Shown: positions 28,561-38,220, counted from the stretch's first letter. The stretch is DNA of 64,000 bases from an uncultured Bacteroidales bacterium (GCA_947290775.1 CAMYPM010000001.1:124001-188000); one strand, 5' to 3'. Made by a program: numbers and translations. The notes: generated from the sequence alone by a model not told the origin.

Positions 28561-29847
28561 ATGCCCCACATACTGATTTTAGCGGATCACTATCCCCCTC
28601 TCTTTGCCCCGCGCGCACTTTCTATCGTGAGGTATTTAGTGGAAGAGGGGTGGCATTGTGTGGTGTGTACCGAAGAGGTTACCGAAGAGAGTATGCTTTC
28701 GTCCGGTCAGGGAAATGTATTTGCAGGAGACGAGGATCCCTGTCGGGTAGAGCGTATTAGATTGAGGGAAAAGTTCAATAGATGGGAGTCGTTGACTCAA
28801 GCCCTTTGGAATGCTAAGGATAGGCTTTTTGAGCAGCGTATAGAGCAACTTGTGGAAATGAATGAAATAGACCTTATTTTAGCTTTTTCCTACAGGGATT
28901 TCCCGCTCTATGCGGCCAGTCGCTTAGCTCGTCGCCATAACATCCCTTGGGTGGCAGATTGCAGAGACATAGTGGAGCAGTACGACGAATGGCGTTTTAT
29001 TCCCAATCTTCCTACACACCTCAGTCGTGTGAAAAAAGGTATGCTCAAATCGTTGGGGCAATATCTGGTGAGGAAGAGAAATAACTGTTTGCAGCGTGCT
29101 TCTGCGGTAGTTACGGTCTCACCATGGCATGTAAAGCAGTTGGAAAAAAGTTTGCCGGCGGTTAGCGTTTTTTGCCTTTACAATGGATATGACAGCAATT
29201 TATTCGTGCCGAATCCTATCGCTACCGACCGCTTCCGTATAGTGTATACAGGGCGCATTATGAGCCTTGGTATGAGAGATCCTTCCCTTCTCTTTGAGGC
29301 TCTTGCCTCAGAGGCGCTGAAGCCTTTGGTAGAGCGAGGTGAAATAGTAGTGGATTGGTACACGGATCGCCATTCTATGCAGTTGCTGGAGCAAGTGTTG
29401 GCGGCCTATCCGGAGCGTGTGCGTGCGGTGCAGTGTATGCATCACTCTGTGCGTTTTCAGAAAGTGCCTGAGCTATTGAATGGGGCAGCTGTGATTCTTC
29501 TCTTGGGGAATAAGGAGCATGCACAGGGTGCGCACGGGATCGTCTCAACTAAGCTCTTTGAAGCATTGGCTATGCAGAAGCCCATCCTTTATGTGCGTAG
29601 TGATGAGGCACTTGTAGCTGATATGCTGCAGCAGGCAGGCGTGGGCTTGGCCGCTACAAGCAGTGACGAGGTGATAGCCTTTTTACAAGAGAAATTTGCC
29701 TATCGGCAGAAAAATGGCTATAATTGCATCGCCAAAGTAGAAGAGAGTTTCTTGCATCGCTTCCGTAGAGATGTGATAGCAGCGAAGTATAGTGCTCTTC
29801 TAAAAGGTATAATGAAAAAGAAACCAATCAATCAAAGCAATGAGTGA
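28561..29847 (+). CDS. Glycosyltransferase family 4-like protein
   Basis: 428 residues in the GT-B layout. The start MPHILILADHYPPLFAPRA is the GT4 acceptor-side opening, and VYTGRIM begins the C-terminal domain, with GIVSTKLFEALAMQKPILYV carrying the donor-binding E-x7-E-like segment. It starts 3 bp after the preceding stop and overlaps the next gene by 8 bp. Acceptor unknown. Confidence 0.82.
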   Translation: MPHILILADHYPPLFAPRALSIVRYLVEEGWHCVVCTEEVTEESMLSSGQGNVFAGDEDPCRVERIRLREKFNRWESLTQALWNAKDRLFEQRIEQLVEMNEIDLILAFSYRDFPLYAASRLARRHNIPWVADCRDIVEQYDEWRFIPNLPTHLSRVKKGMLKSLGQYLVRKRNNCLQRASAVVTVSPWHVKQLEKSLPAVSVFCLYNGYDSNLFVPNPIATDRFRIVYTGRIMSLGMRDPSLLFEALASEALKPLVERGEIVVDWYTDRHSMQLLEQVLAAYPERVRAVQCMHHSVRFQKVPELLNGAAVILLLGNKEHAQGAHGIVSTKLFEALAMQKPILYVRSDEALVADMLQQAGVGLAATSSDEVIAFLQEKFAYRQKNGYNCIAKVEESFLHRFRRDVIAAKYSALLKGIMKKKPINQSNE

Positions 29848-30949
29848 GCAGTCCGATCCTCTTCCGGCGGAGCCTGAAATACGGTATCCAAAGGTGATAG
29901 CAGGGCCGTGTAGTGCGGAGAGTATGGAACAGCTCCTCGCTACTGCAGCTGCACTTAAGGATCTTCCCATAAGCTATTTTAGAGCAGGTCTATGGAAACC
30001 GCGCTCGCGCCCCGGTGCATTCTGTGGTGTGGGCGGAGAAGGCTTGCGTTGGCTCCAAGAGGTGCGTGCTCAATACGACTTCCCTATTATGACGGAGGTT
30101 GCTGTGCCAGCACATGTGGAAGCTGCTCTCAAGGCAGGGGTTGATGCCCTTTGGTTAGGCGCACGCTGCGTCTCTAACCCCTTTTCAGTAGATGAGTTGG
30201 CGCAGGCTTTAAAGGGAACAAAGGTTCCTTTGTATGTCAAAAATCCGATCAGCCCTGATAGAGCTCTTTGGGTAGGTGCCATTGAACGATTGATGAATGT
30301 GGGGCTTACTGATATCAGTGCTGTATTCAGAGGCTACAACACTTATTACACCGGATTGGGTGATTTTCGTAATACACCGCTTTGGAACGAGGCTTTCGCC
30401 TTAAAAAAGTATTTCCCTTCTATCCCTCTTATTTGCGATCCCAGTCATATTGCGGGAAGGCGTAAATATGTAGAGCCGATGGCTCGTTTGGCTGTCGCAT
30501 TAGGGTTTGAGGGTTTGATGATCGAAACGCATATACAGCCGGAAGTGGCCCTCAGTGATAAAGAGCAACAATTGACCCCACAAGCCTTGTCGGAGCTATT
30601 ACACTCTCTCGCTGATAGTAAGGCGCTCTCTACGATGCCGATACTTGAGATGATGCGTTTCGCTTTAGATGAGAATGATCTTGCTATGCTGGCCATTATT
30701 TCCGAACGCTATAAGCTGGTGAGGAAAATCTCTGCTGTAAAGCAAGCTGGCAATATGCCTATATTACAAAAAGATCAATACGATAAAAAAATCGATATCC
30801 TCTTAAAATCTGCTGCACGAGAAGGTCTGAATAGTGACTTCGTCGCCAGCCTATTTAATTTAATTCACACCGAATCGGTCCGTCTGCAAGAAGAGCTCCG
30901 TTCGGAATCATCACATAACACAAGTAAACTTACAACGAATGGCCAATAA
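29840..30949 (+). CDS. Bifunctional DAHP synthase / chorismate mutase
   Basis: 369 residues. The N-terminal domain (about 15-265) is an AroA-beta/KDOPS-type DAHP synthase: AGPCSAES at 21-28, RAGLWKPRSRPGAF, LYVKNP and ICDPSHIAGRR. The C-terminal 90 residues are an AroQ-type chorismate mutase (ISERYKLVRKISAVK). It condenses PEP and erythrose-4-phosphate and also rearranges chorismate to prephenate, a fusion common in Bacteroidota that allows feedback by prephenate. It overlaps both neighbours. Confidence 0.94.
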   Translation: MSEQSDPLPAEPEIRYPKVIAGPCSAESMEQLLATAAALKDLPISYFRAGLWKPRSRPGAFCGVGGEGLRWLQEVRAQYDFPIMTEVAVPAHVEAALKAGVDALWLGARCVSNPFSVDELAQALKGTKVPLYVKNPISPDRALWVGAIERLMNVGLTDISAVFRGYNTYYTGLGDFRNTPLWNEAFALKKYFPSIPLICDPSHIAGRRKYVEPMARLAVALGFEGLMIETHIQPEVALSDKEQQLTPQALSELLHSLADSKALSTMPILEMMRFALDENDLAMLAIISERYKLVRKISAVKQAGNMPILQKDQYDKKIDILLKSAAREGLNSDFVASLFNLIHTESVRLQEELRSESSHNTSKLTTNGQ

Positions 30950-31319
30950 AGCAATTATCTGCATTGGTAGTAATAAAGACCGGAGTGAGAACATAGATCA
31001 AGTCATTCGCACTCTTCAGGCCCATTATCCCGGAGCACGTTTCTCTACGCCTGAGATGGCAGATGCTGTGGACCTGCCCGAGGGAAGCAAGCCTTTTCTC
31101 AATTTAGTGGCTATGCTTCCTACATTAGAAGAGAAAGAGGAGCTTATCGCATTTCTCAAGGAACTGGAGGAAGATATGGGGCGTGATCCGGATGATGATG
31201 AAGAAGGTATCATTCCTATGGATCTGGATTTGATTGAGTGGAATGAAGAGGTTGTGAAACCCCTGGACTTAGTACGCCCGTATGTAGTTTCCGGATTGGA
31301 AGAAATTGATGAATTGTGA
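30939..31319 (+). CDS. FolK-like protein (HPPK family), short
   Basis: 126 residues, versus about 160 for typical FolK. It keeps the start AIICIGSNKDRSENI, the LNLVAMLPT strand and MDLDLIEW with the two metal-binding aspartates. The arginine-rich loop and PHPR segment after the aspartates are missing, replaced by RPYVVSGLEEI. It may be a reduced pyrophosphokinase or a non-catalytic relative. The ATG at 30939 overlaps the DAHP synthase by 11 bp. Confidence 0.7.
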   Translation: MANKAIICIGSNKDRSENIDQVIRTLQAHYPGARFSTPEMADAVDLPEGSKPFLNLVAMLPTLEEKEELIAFLKELEEDMGRDPDDDEEGIIPMDLDLIEWNEEVVKPLDLVRPYVVSGLEEIDEL

Positions 31320-31344
31320 ATGATATCTTCTTCCCCTAAAGCGT

Positions 31345-33504
31345 ATGGAGCAAGAAGAGTACCGGCAAACACTCATTGAGATTGCGCACCTGCTCTTGCG
31401 TAAACTGCAGGTAGGCACTACTTATCCGCTACTGCGACAGGAGCTGGAGAAGCTTTACCCGACGCTAAATGAAGAAATCATTCAACAGCTGGAGATTAGT
31501 AGAGTAGCCGTTGAGGAGCTAAATCTGCAAGAAGAGTCTGTAGCTGCTATACTCTTACTTCCCGCTTACAATAGGGGAGAGCTTGATAAGAAGCATATTG
31601 CACAAATATCCCCGGAAGGAGCGGCTTCTCTTATTGAGCGTCTGCAACACTTAATGCAGATAGAGGCAGAAGCCCGTCAAGCTGATGCAGCTACCGTGAG
31701 GGAGCTTATCGTCTCTTCGGCTCAAGATATCCGCGTATTACTTATTCTCCTGTCAGATCGACTGTACAGACTCCGTGTGTGCAAGGAGCAACTTCCTGAG
31801 GAACAGCGTCAGGAGTTGGCGGTATTAGTTCGTGATGTATATGTGCCTATTGCGCATAAATTGGGTCTTTATGCCATAAAAGGAGAGATGGAGGATCTGG
31901 TCCTTAAATATTTAGAGCCGGATCGTTTTTATGCTATTAAGGAGGCACTTGGGCAAAAGAAGCGGGAGCGGGATGCCTACATGGATCGTGTGGTCGTAAC
32001 CCTTCGGGAGCTTTTCGATAAAGTGCCTGTGCGCTGGTCCTATACGATTAAAGCACGTACCAAGAGCATCTCGTCAATCTACAATAAAATGCAGAAAAAG
32101 GGTACACCCTTTGAGCAAATCTATGACCTATCGGCACTGCGTATTATTATTGATGCACCAAAGCATGAAGAGCATGAAGCGTGCTGGTACTTTTATTCAT
32201 TGGTGACCGGCTTGTATGAACCTGACGTAAAGCGCCTTCGAGATTGGATCTCTAATCCCAAGCCAAATGGGTATCGCTCACTGCAGATCACGGTGCTTGC
32301 TTTGGACAATAAATACGTAGAGGTGCAAATTCGTACGGCACTTATGGATGAGATTGCCGAACATGGTGTGGCAGCTCATTGGCGATACAAAGGATTATCC
32401 GGTCAATCTACGTTAGATTCTTTATTGGATGAAATGCGCGGGGCAATGGAGGAGAGTCAGTCTACTGAGGATTCCTCGGATAAGTTTGCCTTTACTGCTG
32501 CTCGATCCTCTTATGTATTTACTCCCAAGGGAGAGCTGAAGCGATTGCCACTGGGAGCTACTTTGCTTGATTTTGCCTTTGCTATCCACACAAAGGTGGG
32601 TGCAAAAGCTATTGGAGGACGGATCAACGGTAAAAATGCCTCTTTGAAAGCAACGCTGCGTAGTGGAGATCGGGTTGAAGTGATTACTTCTCGCAATCAA
32701 TATCCCAAAGAGGACTGGCTGCAAATAGTGGTTTCGGATAGTGCAAAGCAAAAGATTCGTCGACTACTTCGTGAAGAGCAAGAGGGTTCTTTTTCTACTA
32801 TCAGAGAGGCTATCCAAAGGCGAATGAAGAATCGTCGTCTGCCTTACGATGACCGCACCTTTGTAAAGGCTTACCAGACGCTTGGGTACAACTCATATGA
32901 CGAATTTTACACTGCACTGCATACGGAGAAGTGTGAGTTGAACCATTTCATTGACTGCTATGCGGAGATTATTGAGGAAGCGCAAACCCAAGAGCAGAAA
33001 GTGCGTAATGAGCTTGCGGTCGAATCGACGCAAAGCACTCGCCATCTCCCGGAGTCGGGAAGTGAAGAGGGTGGAGTGGTGGTTGGAAAAAATCTTAAGG
33101 GAGTCAATTATGAGTTGGCTAAGTGCTGTGCACCTCAGTACGGAGACGCCATATTCGCCTACCCCGGACGCTCTGGTCTTCGTATTCATCGCTACGATTG
33201 TCCTAATGCACGTGATATATTTGCACGATACCGCGACCGAGTGCTTCCGGCGCATTGGGAAGGGTTGGAAGGGCAGCAGCGGAGCAATTTGTATGTGGTC
33301 GCACTGGAAAGTGCAGAGACATCGGCACGCATCCTTTCATTAGCAAAGAATTCCCAAGGTATTGAGTTGCTTTCTTACAATTTTCACGCCTCAAACGGTA
33401 TCCTTGAGTGTGAGCTTACACTGGGCGCATCCTCCGAACCGATCAATTTACTCCGTAATAAAATACTGGCTCTGGAAGGGGTTCAAAGCGTTAGTAAAGC
33501 GTAA
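31345..33504 (+). CDS. relA: RelA/SpoT-family (p)ppGpp synthetase with degenerate hydrolase domain
   Basis: 719 residues. The N-terminal 190 align in layout with the HD hydrolase domain, but where HDVVEDT is expected the text is SVAAILLLPAYN, so the metal-binding HD pair is absent. The synthetase domain (about 230-340) is intact: KARTKSISSIYNKM, DLSALRIII, PKPNGYRSL and EVQIRT. A TGS domain follows (about 390-450), then a CC/zinc-finger region with KCCAPQYGD (about 590-625) and a C-terminal ACT domain. It probably makes but does not degrade (p)ppGpp, so a bifunctional SpoT should exist elsewhere (inference). Confidence 0.9.
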   Translation: MEQEEYRQTLIEIAHLLLRKLQVGTTYPLLRQELEKLYPTLNEEIIQQLEISRVAVEELNLQEESVAAILLLPAYNRGELDKKHIAQISPEGAASLIERLQHLMQIEAEARQADAATVRELIVSSAQDIRVLLILLSDRLYRLRVCKEQLPEEQRQELAVLVRDVYVPIAHKLGLYAIKGEMEDLVLKYLEPDRFYAIKEALGQKKRERDAYMDRVVVTLRELFDKVPVRWSYTIKARTKSISSIYNKMQKKGTPFEQIYDLSALRIIIDAPKHEEHEACWYFYSLVTGLYEPDVKRLRDWISNPKPNGYRSLQITVLALDNKYVEVQIRTALMDEIAEHGVAAHWRYKGLSGQSTLDSLLDEMRGAMEESQSTEDSSDKFAFTAARSSYVFTPKGELKRLPLGATLLDFAFAIHTKVGAKAIGGRINGKNASLKATLRSGDRVEVITSRNQYPKEDWLQIVVSDSAKQKIRRLLREEQEGSFSTIREAIQRRMKNRRLPYDDRTFVKAYQTLGYNSYDEFYTALHTEKCELNHFIDCYAEIIEEAQTQEQKVRNELAVESTQSTRHLPESGSEEGGVVVGKNLKGVNYELAKCCAPQYGDAIFAYPGRSGLRIHRYDCPNARDIFARYRDRVLPAHWEGLEGQQRSNLYVVALESAETSARILSLAKNSQGIELLSYNFHASNGILECELTLGASSEPINLLRNKILALEGVQSVSKA

Positions 33505-33903
33505 TCCACTTCCCTTTTATCCTCTTTTCTGCTCTCTCTATCCTCAAAAGGTATTAGTGGGCATGCACTGACACCACTTTTGTTTCATCTCGTGGAACTG
33601 GTGATTCTTATTATTGCTTTGAGCGTGACACCTGAAAGGAAGCTCAAAGGGAGGAACATCTATGGGCGTAATGAGGATAATAGCCACATTGGCGGCCCTA
33701 CTACTCAATGTGCTTTCATTATAAGTTAGAGAGCATTAGCCGCTGAAGATCACTTTTATTAATTAGTAATTGTCTGTAGATGAATTATATTTACTACCTT
33801 TGCAAACGATACTCCTAAGTAGGGTTTTGAAAAGAGCATGCACTATATGTTAGCGGGCCACCTTACGGGACTAATATAGATTAGTAAAAAGCAGGCAGAA
33901 AAT
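33505..33903 (+). promoter_or_regulatory. relA-rplU intergenic region with rplU promoter
   Basis: The only clear element is TACCTTTG at 33795-33802, a perfect -7 box, with TTG at 33770-33772 (22-nt spacer, slightly long). The leader to rplU is about 95 nt. A short open frame without ATG runs through 33590-33728 and encodes a hydrophobic then basic stretch; I do not call it a gene. Confidence 0.6.
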
Positions 33904-34221
33904 ATGTTTGCAGTAGTTGAAATTCAAGGACAGCAGTTTAAGGTCGAAGAGGGCCGTCGGCTGTTTGTACACCACATTAAAGATGTGGAAAGCGGAGCAA
34001 AGATTGATTTTGACCGTGTAATGCTCGTCAATAAGGACGGCAATGTATCGGTGGGAATGCCTACCGTAGAGGGCGCAAAAGTGGTTTGTGAGGTGCTTTC
34101 TCCTTTAGTAAAGGGCGAAAAAGTACTTGTCTTCCACAAGAAGCGTAGAAATGATTACCGGAAACTGAATGGTCACCGCCAACAGTTTACGGAGATAGAA
34201 GTTAAGCAAATAGTAGGATAA
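33904..34221 (+). CDS. rplU: 50S ribosomal protein L21
   Basis: 105 residues, [20 protein letters not shown] at the start and the L21 signature with basic residues [16 protein letters not shown] near the end. Binds 23S rRNA with L20. First gene of the conserved rplU-rpmA pair, 15 bp ahead of rpmA. Confidence 0.98.
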   Translation: MFAVVEIQGQQFKVEEGRRLFVHHIKDVESGAKIDFDRVMLVNKDGNVSVGMPTVEGAKVVCEVLSPLVKGEKVLVFHKKRRNDYRKLNGHRQQFTEIEVKQIVG

Positions 34222-34236
34222 GGGAATCAAAGAGAT

Positions 34237-34500
34237 ATGGCACACAAGAAAGGCGTCGGAAGCTCGAAGAACGGTCGCGAGTCCGAAAGTAAACGATTAG
34301 GTGTAAAGAAATTCGGTGGCGAAGTAGTAAAAGCCGGTAATATATTGGTTCGTCAAAGAGGTACCCAGCATCACCCCGGTGAAAATGTGGGAATCGGTAA
34401 GGATCACACTCTTTATGCACTGATAGATGGTAAGGTTGTGTTCACTAAAAAGCGTGAAAACCGCTCTTTTGTATCTGTTGAACCAGTAGCAGCCGAATAA
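34237..34500 (+). CDS. rpmA: 50S ribosomal protein L27
   Basis: 87 residues, [20 protein letters not shown], the mature-type N-terminus without the cleaved extension seen in Firmicutes. [19 protein letters not shown] is the L27 signature. Its N-terminus reaches the peptidyl-transferase centre. Confidence 0.98.
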   Translation: MAHKKGVGSSKNGRESESKRLGVKKFGGEVVKAGNILVRQRGTQHHPGENVGIGKDHTLYALIDGKVVFTKKRENRSFVSVEPVAAE

Positions 34501-34525
34501 AGAAACATTCAGTAACAATAAGATG

Positions 34526-34566
34526 AGAAGAATGGTTGTTGCAGTGCGCTGCGAAGCCATTCTTCT
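34526..34566 (+). terminator. Possible rplU-rpmA terminator
   Basis: Arms AGAAGAATGG (34526-34535) and CCATTCTTCT (34557-34566) form a perfect 10-bp stem; only TT follows, so efficiency is doubtful and some read-through to serS is likely. Confidence 0.6.
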
Positions 34567-34619
34567 TTGCGTTAAGAGGGATTAATAAGTTGCATTTATA
34601 AGCAAAAAAGAAACGAGTC

Positions 34620-35906
34620 ATGCTTGTAGTAAAAGATATTTTGGAGCATCCTGAGGAGACAATCCAACGTCTTGCGGTGAAGCATTTTGATGCTAAAGAG
34701 GCCATTGGGCAGGTGATTGCTTTGGATGAACAGCGTCGTACCGCCCAGCAGTCTTTGGATGCTTCTCTTAATCAGCAAAAGAAGCTTGCTGCTGAGATAG
34801 GTGCTAAAATGAAGCAGGGGCTAAAAGAGGAGGCCACTGCCCTGCGTGAAGAGGTGGCTCGACTCAAGGAGGATAGTATTCGATCGGAAGAGGCAAAAAA
34901 ACAAGCGGAAGAGGCTATCGAGCAACTTCTTTTGTCTATTCCCAATACCCCTCATGTTTCTGTGCCTGAGGGAAATGGGGCTGACGACAATGAAGTAGTT
35001 GAGATGGGTGGCCAGATGCCTAAGCTGGCAGATGATGCCATTCCTCATTGGGAGTTGGCAAAGAAATATGATTTAGTTGATTTTGAACTGGGGGTTAAGA
35101 TTACGGGTGCAGGATTTCCGGTATATAAAAAGCAGGGCGCGCGTCTGCAACGTGCGTTGATTAGTTTTTTCCTGGATCGTGCCATTGCCTCCGGTTATGA
35201 AGAAATTGAGCCGCCACTTTTGGTCAATGAGGCGAGCGGATATGGTACCGGACAGCTTCCCGACAAGGAAGGACAGATGTATGAAGTGCCTATTGACGGA
35301 CTTTATCTCATACCCACTGCCGAGGTGCCGGTTACCAATCTCTACCGAGACGTTATATTGGACGAAAAGGAATTACCTATCCGTCACGTGGCTTATTCGT
35401 CATGTTTCCGTCGTGAAGCTGGCTCTTATGGAAAAGATGTGCGCGGTTTGAACCGCCTCCATCAGTTCGATAAGGTAGAAATAGTACAAATAGACACTCC
35501 CGAACGCTCCTATCAGACTCTGGATAAAATGATAGATCATGTGCGTGGGCTGGTAGAGTCTCTCGGATTGCCCTGGCGTATCCTCAGACTCTGCGGAGGC
35601 GATATAAGCTTTACCTCTGCCCTGACGTATGATTTTGAGGTCTATTCAGCTGCTCAAGGGCGTTGGCTTGAGGTGAGCTCGGTCTCTAACTTTGAGAGCT
35701 ATCAGGCTAATCGCCTTAAGTGTCGCTACCGTAATAAGGATCGTAAGACGGTGCTCTGTCACACCCTTAATGGTAGTGCGCTTGCTCTGCCACGTATTGT
35801 AGCTGCTTTATTGGAAAATAATCAGTCGCCTGAGGGTATTCATATTCCTGAAGTACTGGTACCCTATACAGGCTTTGATATAATCAAAGCAACCGATGGC
35901 CAATAA
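34620..35906 (+). CDS. serS: Seryl-tRNA synthetase
   Basis: 428 residues. The N-terminal third is the tRNA-binding coiled coil (to about residue 105), then the class II core with motif 2 [19 protein letters not shown] and motif 3 [15 protein letters not shown]. Charges tRNA-Ser and tRNA-Sec. It overlaps smpB by 11 bp, an unusual pairing in general, since SmpB works with tmRNA on stalled ribosomes. Confidence 0.98.
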   Translation: MLVVKDILEHPEETIQRLAVKHFDAKEAIGQVIALDEQRRTAQQSLDASLNQQKKLAAEIGAKMKQGLKEEATALREEVARLKEDSIRSEEAKKQAEEAIEQLLLSIPNTPHVSVPEGNGADDNEVVEMGGQMPKLADDAIPHWELAKKYDLVDFELGVKITGAGFPVYKKQGARLQRALISFFLDRAIASGYEEIEPPLLVNEASGYGTGQLPDKEGQMYEVPIDGLYLIPTAEVPVTNLYRDVILDEKELPIRHVAYSSCFRREAGSYGKDVRGLNRLHQFDKVEIVQIDTPERSYQTLDKMIDHVRGLVESLGLPWRILRLCGGDISFTSALTYDFEVYSAAQGRWLEVSSVSNFESYQANRLKCRYRNKDRKTVLCHTLNGSALALPRIVAALLENNQSPEGIHIPEVLVPYTGFDIIKATDGQ

Positions 35907-36372
35907 GAAAAAGGGGGAAACCGGCAAGCGACATATCTCCATTAAGAATAGGCGCGCCACTTTTGATTATGAAGTATTGGAGCGCTATACGGCAGGTATT
36001 GTACTGGTCGGTCCTGAAATTAAATCAATCCGTGCCGGAAAGGCCGGACTCGCAGATAGCTATTGCTATTTTGCCGGCAATGAGTTGTGGGTGAAGAATC
36101 TGTATATAGCGGAGTATGCGTTTGCCTCTTTCAATCGTGCACCGGAGAGACGAGAGCGCAAATTGTTACTCAACAAGCGTGAGCTGCGTAAGCTTCATAA
36201 TGCAGTAAAAAGCCCCGGCACTACAATAGTGCCACTCGAATTATATATCAATGAGCGAGGACTGGCAAAGTTGGTCATTGCAGAAGCAAGAGGGAAAAAG
36301 AATTACGATAAGCGTCAGTCTATCAAAGAGCGTGAGGATAAGCGAAGTATGGCTCGTGCAATGAGGTATTAA
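35896..36372 (+). CDS. smpB: SsrA-binding protein SmpB
   Basis: 158 residues. [20 protein letters not shown] and [19 protein letters not shown] are the SmpB beta-barrel signatures; the tail [20 protein letters not shown] is the basic helix that reads the empty A site. Binds tmRNA and brings it to stalled ribosomes. It starts inside serS and is followed by a strong terminator. Confidence 0.97.
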   Translation: MANKKKGETGKRHISIKNRRATFDYEVLERYTAGIVLVGPEIKSIRAGKAGLADSYCYFAGNELWVKNLYIAEYAFASFNRAPERRERKLLLNKRELRKLHNAVKSPGTTIVPLELYINERGLAKLVIAEARGKKNYDKRQSIKEREDKRSMARAMRY

Positions 36373-36401
36373 GCTTTATCTTCCTCTTTATTTCGCATCT
36401 A

Positions 36402-36460
36402 TTAAAGGTGACATACCCAAGGAATATACTCCGAGCGGTATGCCACCTTTAATTTTTTTT
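36402..36460. terminator. Bidirectional terminator between smpB and the AraC gene
   Basis: Arms at 36402-36417 and 36437-36452 pair over 16 bp with one mismatch, followed on the plus strand by T8. Genes converge here, so it probably serves both. Confidence 0.85.
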
Positions 36461-36497
36461 CTATTTCTATGTAGATTCCTTTAGTACAGGTCTCGTG

Positions 36498-37439
36498 CTA
36501 TACGTCTATTTTTGGTGCATTATTGCGGATTGCGTAGGGGGTATCGCCCAGCATTTTTTTGCAGAAGGCACACAGATAGCTCACAGAAGATAGCTTATAT
36601 CGTTCTGCTAATTCGGTTAGAGGGGCATCTGTTTCAACAAGGTCATAATATAGAAAATAGGCCTTTTGACGGTGGACCCACTGCAATGGCGACTGATGAA
36701 ACTCCTCTTTGAAGGTCCTTTTGAAGCTGCTCAGCGACAGACCGGATAGCTCTGCCAACTCTTCTACATTACGGGCATCCATAAAGTGATGGAATACGAA
36801 CGAGCGGAAGCCGGTGTGGTGGCAATGGAACTCAGAGAAGAAGGGCTCTATTTCCGATTTTGGGTAGAGATTCCAAAAAATAGAAAAGAGCTCACGAAGC
36901 TTATGCTCATACAAACCCTGTAGTTTCATGCCCTTTTTGAGATAGCAGACAACCGAATCGCGCCACAAGCGCACGGCATCGTTTGCTTTAAGTGTGGTTG
37001 TATGGATGTATGTTTTGCTTTGCTTATCATCTTTCCCTGTAGAAGCATCAGATGAAACGTTGGGGCAGCGCTTTCCTTCGCAGAGTTGAATGGAGGCAAA
37101 AAAGCGAAATACTAATGCCTGTCCTTCGCTGCTTTTGTGGCGCATCCTAATACGATGAAAGCTAGGAACAAACAACACTTCGTCGCCGTTTGTCTTTGGC
37201 AAGTCATGAGGAAACTCGTGTATCTCAATCCCTTCTGTAAGAGGAAATACCAATAAGTAACGGTCATCGCTGTCAAGCATGCAGCCCTTGGCAGATACAT
37301 GTACCAGATCGGGAAGAATAGAAGACGCTGAGGAGGGATTGGGAACTGCGCTTCTTGTAGATGAGGAAATGGTTACCTCTCTATCAATATCAGGAGTCCA
37401 GGTCTCTTTTTCCGGAGTGTAAGAATTCTTTTCAACCAT
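36498..37439 (-). CDS. AraC-family transcriptional regulator
   Basis: 313 residues. The C-terminal 100 contain two helix-turn-helix motifs: VEELAELSGLSLSSFKRTFK and LTELAERYKLSSVSYLCAFC, ending LGDTPYAIR, the AraC family signature. The N-terminal part is a cupin-like ligand domain with no clear relative. Target unknown; no neighbouring metabolic operon suggests one. Confidence 0.9.
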   Translation of the reverse strand: MVEKNSYTPEKETWTPDIDREVTISSSTRSAVPNPSSASSILPDLVHVSAKGCMLDSDDRYLLVFPLTEGIEIHEFPHDLPKTNGDEVLFVPSFHRIRMRHKSSEGQALVFRFFASIQLCEGKRCPNVSSDASTGKDDKQSKTYIHTTTLKANDAVRLWRDSVVCYLKKGMKLQGLYEHKLRELFSIFWNLYPKSEIEPFFSEFHCHHTGFRSFVFHHFMDARNVEELAELSGLSLSSFKRTFKEEFHQSPLQWVHRQKAYFLYYDLVETDAPLTELAERYKLSSVSYLCAFCKKMLGDTPYAIRNNAPKIDV

Positions 37440-37529
37440 GCTTCTTCATTTCTTTTTTTGTAGAAAAGTGTCTCCTTCTCTACCTGTTGATTTTCTCAAA
37501 TAACAGAATGCTGACTATCAATTAATCTA

Positions 37530-37537
37530 CAAATGTA
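37530..37537 (-). promoter_or_regulatory. Possible promoter and palindrome of the AraC gene
   Basis: TACATTTG on the minus strand fits the -7 box and lies inside the inverted repeat CTACA-AA-TGTAG. No -33 TTG is visible at the right distance. About 90 bp upstream of the start codon, so it could be an autoregulatory site. Confidence 0.4.
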
Positions 37538-37611
37538 GCAAATTTAAAACTAATTTCCATCTTCTGAAAGGGAATTTGGCATGTTGCAGTACGAAAAGGA
37601 AGATAATAACA

Positions 37612-37926
37612 TACGGCGGTTACTTTGAGCGGTTTATGGCAGAGCTTGAAGATAAGGTGCAGGATAAATACAATATGGCTTGCTCCTGCTTAAAACACAA
37701 GAGCGTATTTCTACCAAGTTCGTAAAGTCTATTCGTGATGGTCTGTTTGAGTTGCGCACAGAGTACAACGGATATATATCGTGTATTCTTTATCTTCGAT
37801 GAGGGGCAAATAGTGGTGTTGTTCAATGGATTTCAGAAGAAAACGCAGAAAACACCAAGTAACGAAATAGAAAAAAACATTAAAAATAAAGGAGGCATAT
37901 TATGCAGACAAATAATCATCAAATAG
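37612..37926 (+). pseudogene. Frameshifted RelE/HigB-type toxin (Gp49-like)
   Basis: Three consecutive frames together give one toxin-like protein: YGGYFERFMAELEDKVQDKY in the first, RISTKFVKSIRDGLFELRTE in the second (from about 37708), and DIYRVFFIFDEGQIVVLFNG then FQKKTQKTP in the third (from about 37770). The core GLFELR and VVLFNGFQKKTQKTP are hallmarks of phage Gp49-like HigB mRNA interferases. Two frameshifts break it, and no good start codon is in the first frame. It lies directly upstream of its antitoxin gene, overlapping it by 25 bp. Confidence 0.85.
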
Positions 37927-38210
37927 TAGATTACGACTTAGTTTTAGATGCCAAGTTCGGCAAAGAGGGTAACTCCGAACGACAAGCTTTTGAAGAGGAA
38001 GCCAGGTCTTTCTACGCAGCGCAGATACTTCTTCAAGCGCGCAAGGAAGCCAAGGTAACGCAAGCCGAGCTTGCCAAGCGTGTAGGCACGACAAAGTCTT
38101 ACATCTTGAAGCTTGAGAATGGTGTGATAGAACCGGGTGTGGGACTGTTTTTCCGTTTGGTAAATGCCCTCGGATTGCGTATTGACATCACCAGTCCGAT
38201 AGGGATTTAA
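37902..38210 (+). CDS. HigA-like antitoxin (XRE helix-turn-helix)
   Basis: 102 residues. LQARKEAKVTQAELAKRVGT followed by TKSYILKLENG is an XRE-type HTH; the sequence YDLVLDAKFGKEGNSERQAF precedes it, the usual N-terminal toxin-binding part of HigA2-like antitoxins. The toxin-then-antitoxin order is typical of higBA. The antitoxin frame is intact although its toxin is broken, so it may still act as a repressor or protect against an incoming related toxin. Confidence 0.88.
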   Translation: MQTNNHQIVDYDLVLDAKFGKEGNSERQAFEEEARSFYAAQILLQARKEAKVTQAELAKRVGTTKSYILKLENGVIEPGVGLFFRLVNALGLRIDITSPIGI

Positions 38211-38220
38211 CGAAACAGAA

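Noticed and set aside
33362..33571. 69-codon ORF overlapping the relA end
   Set aside because: Shadow frame of relA extended a short way into non-coding DNA.
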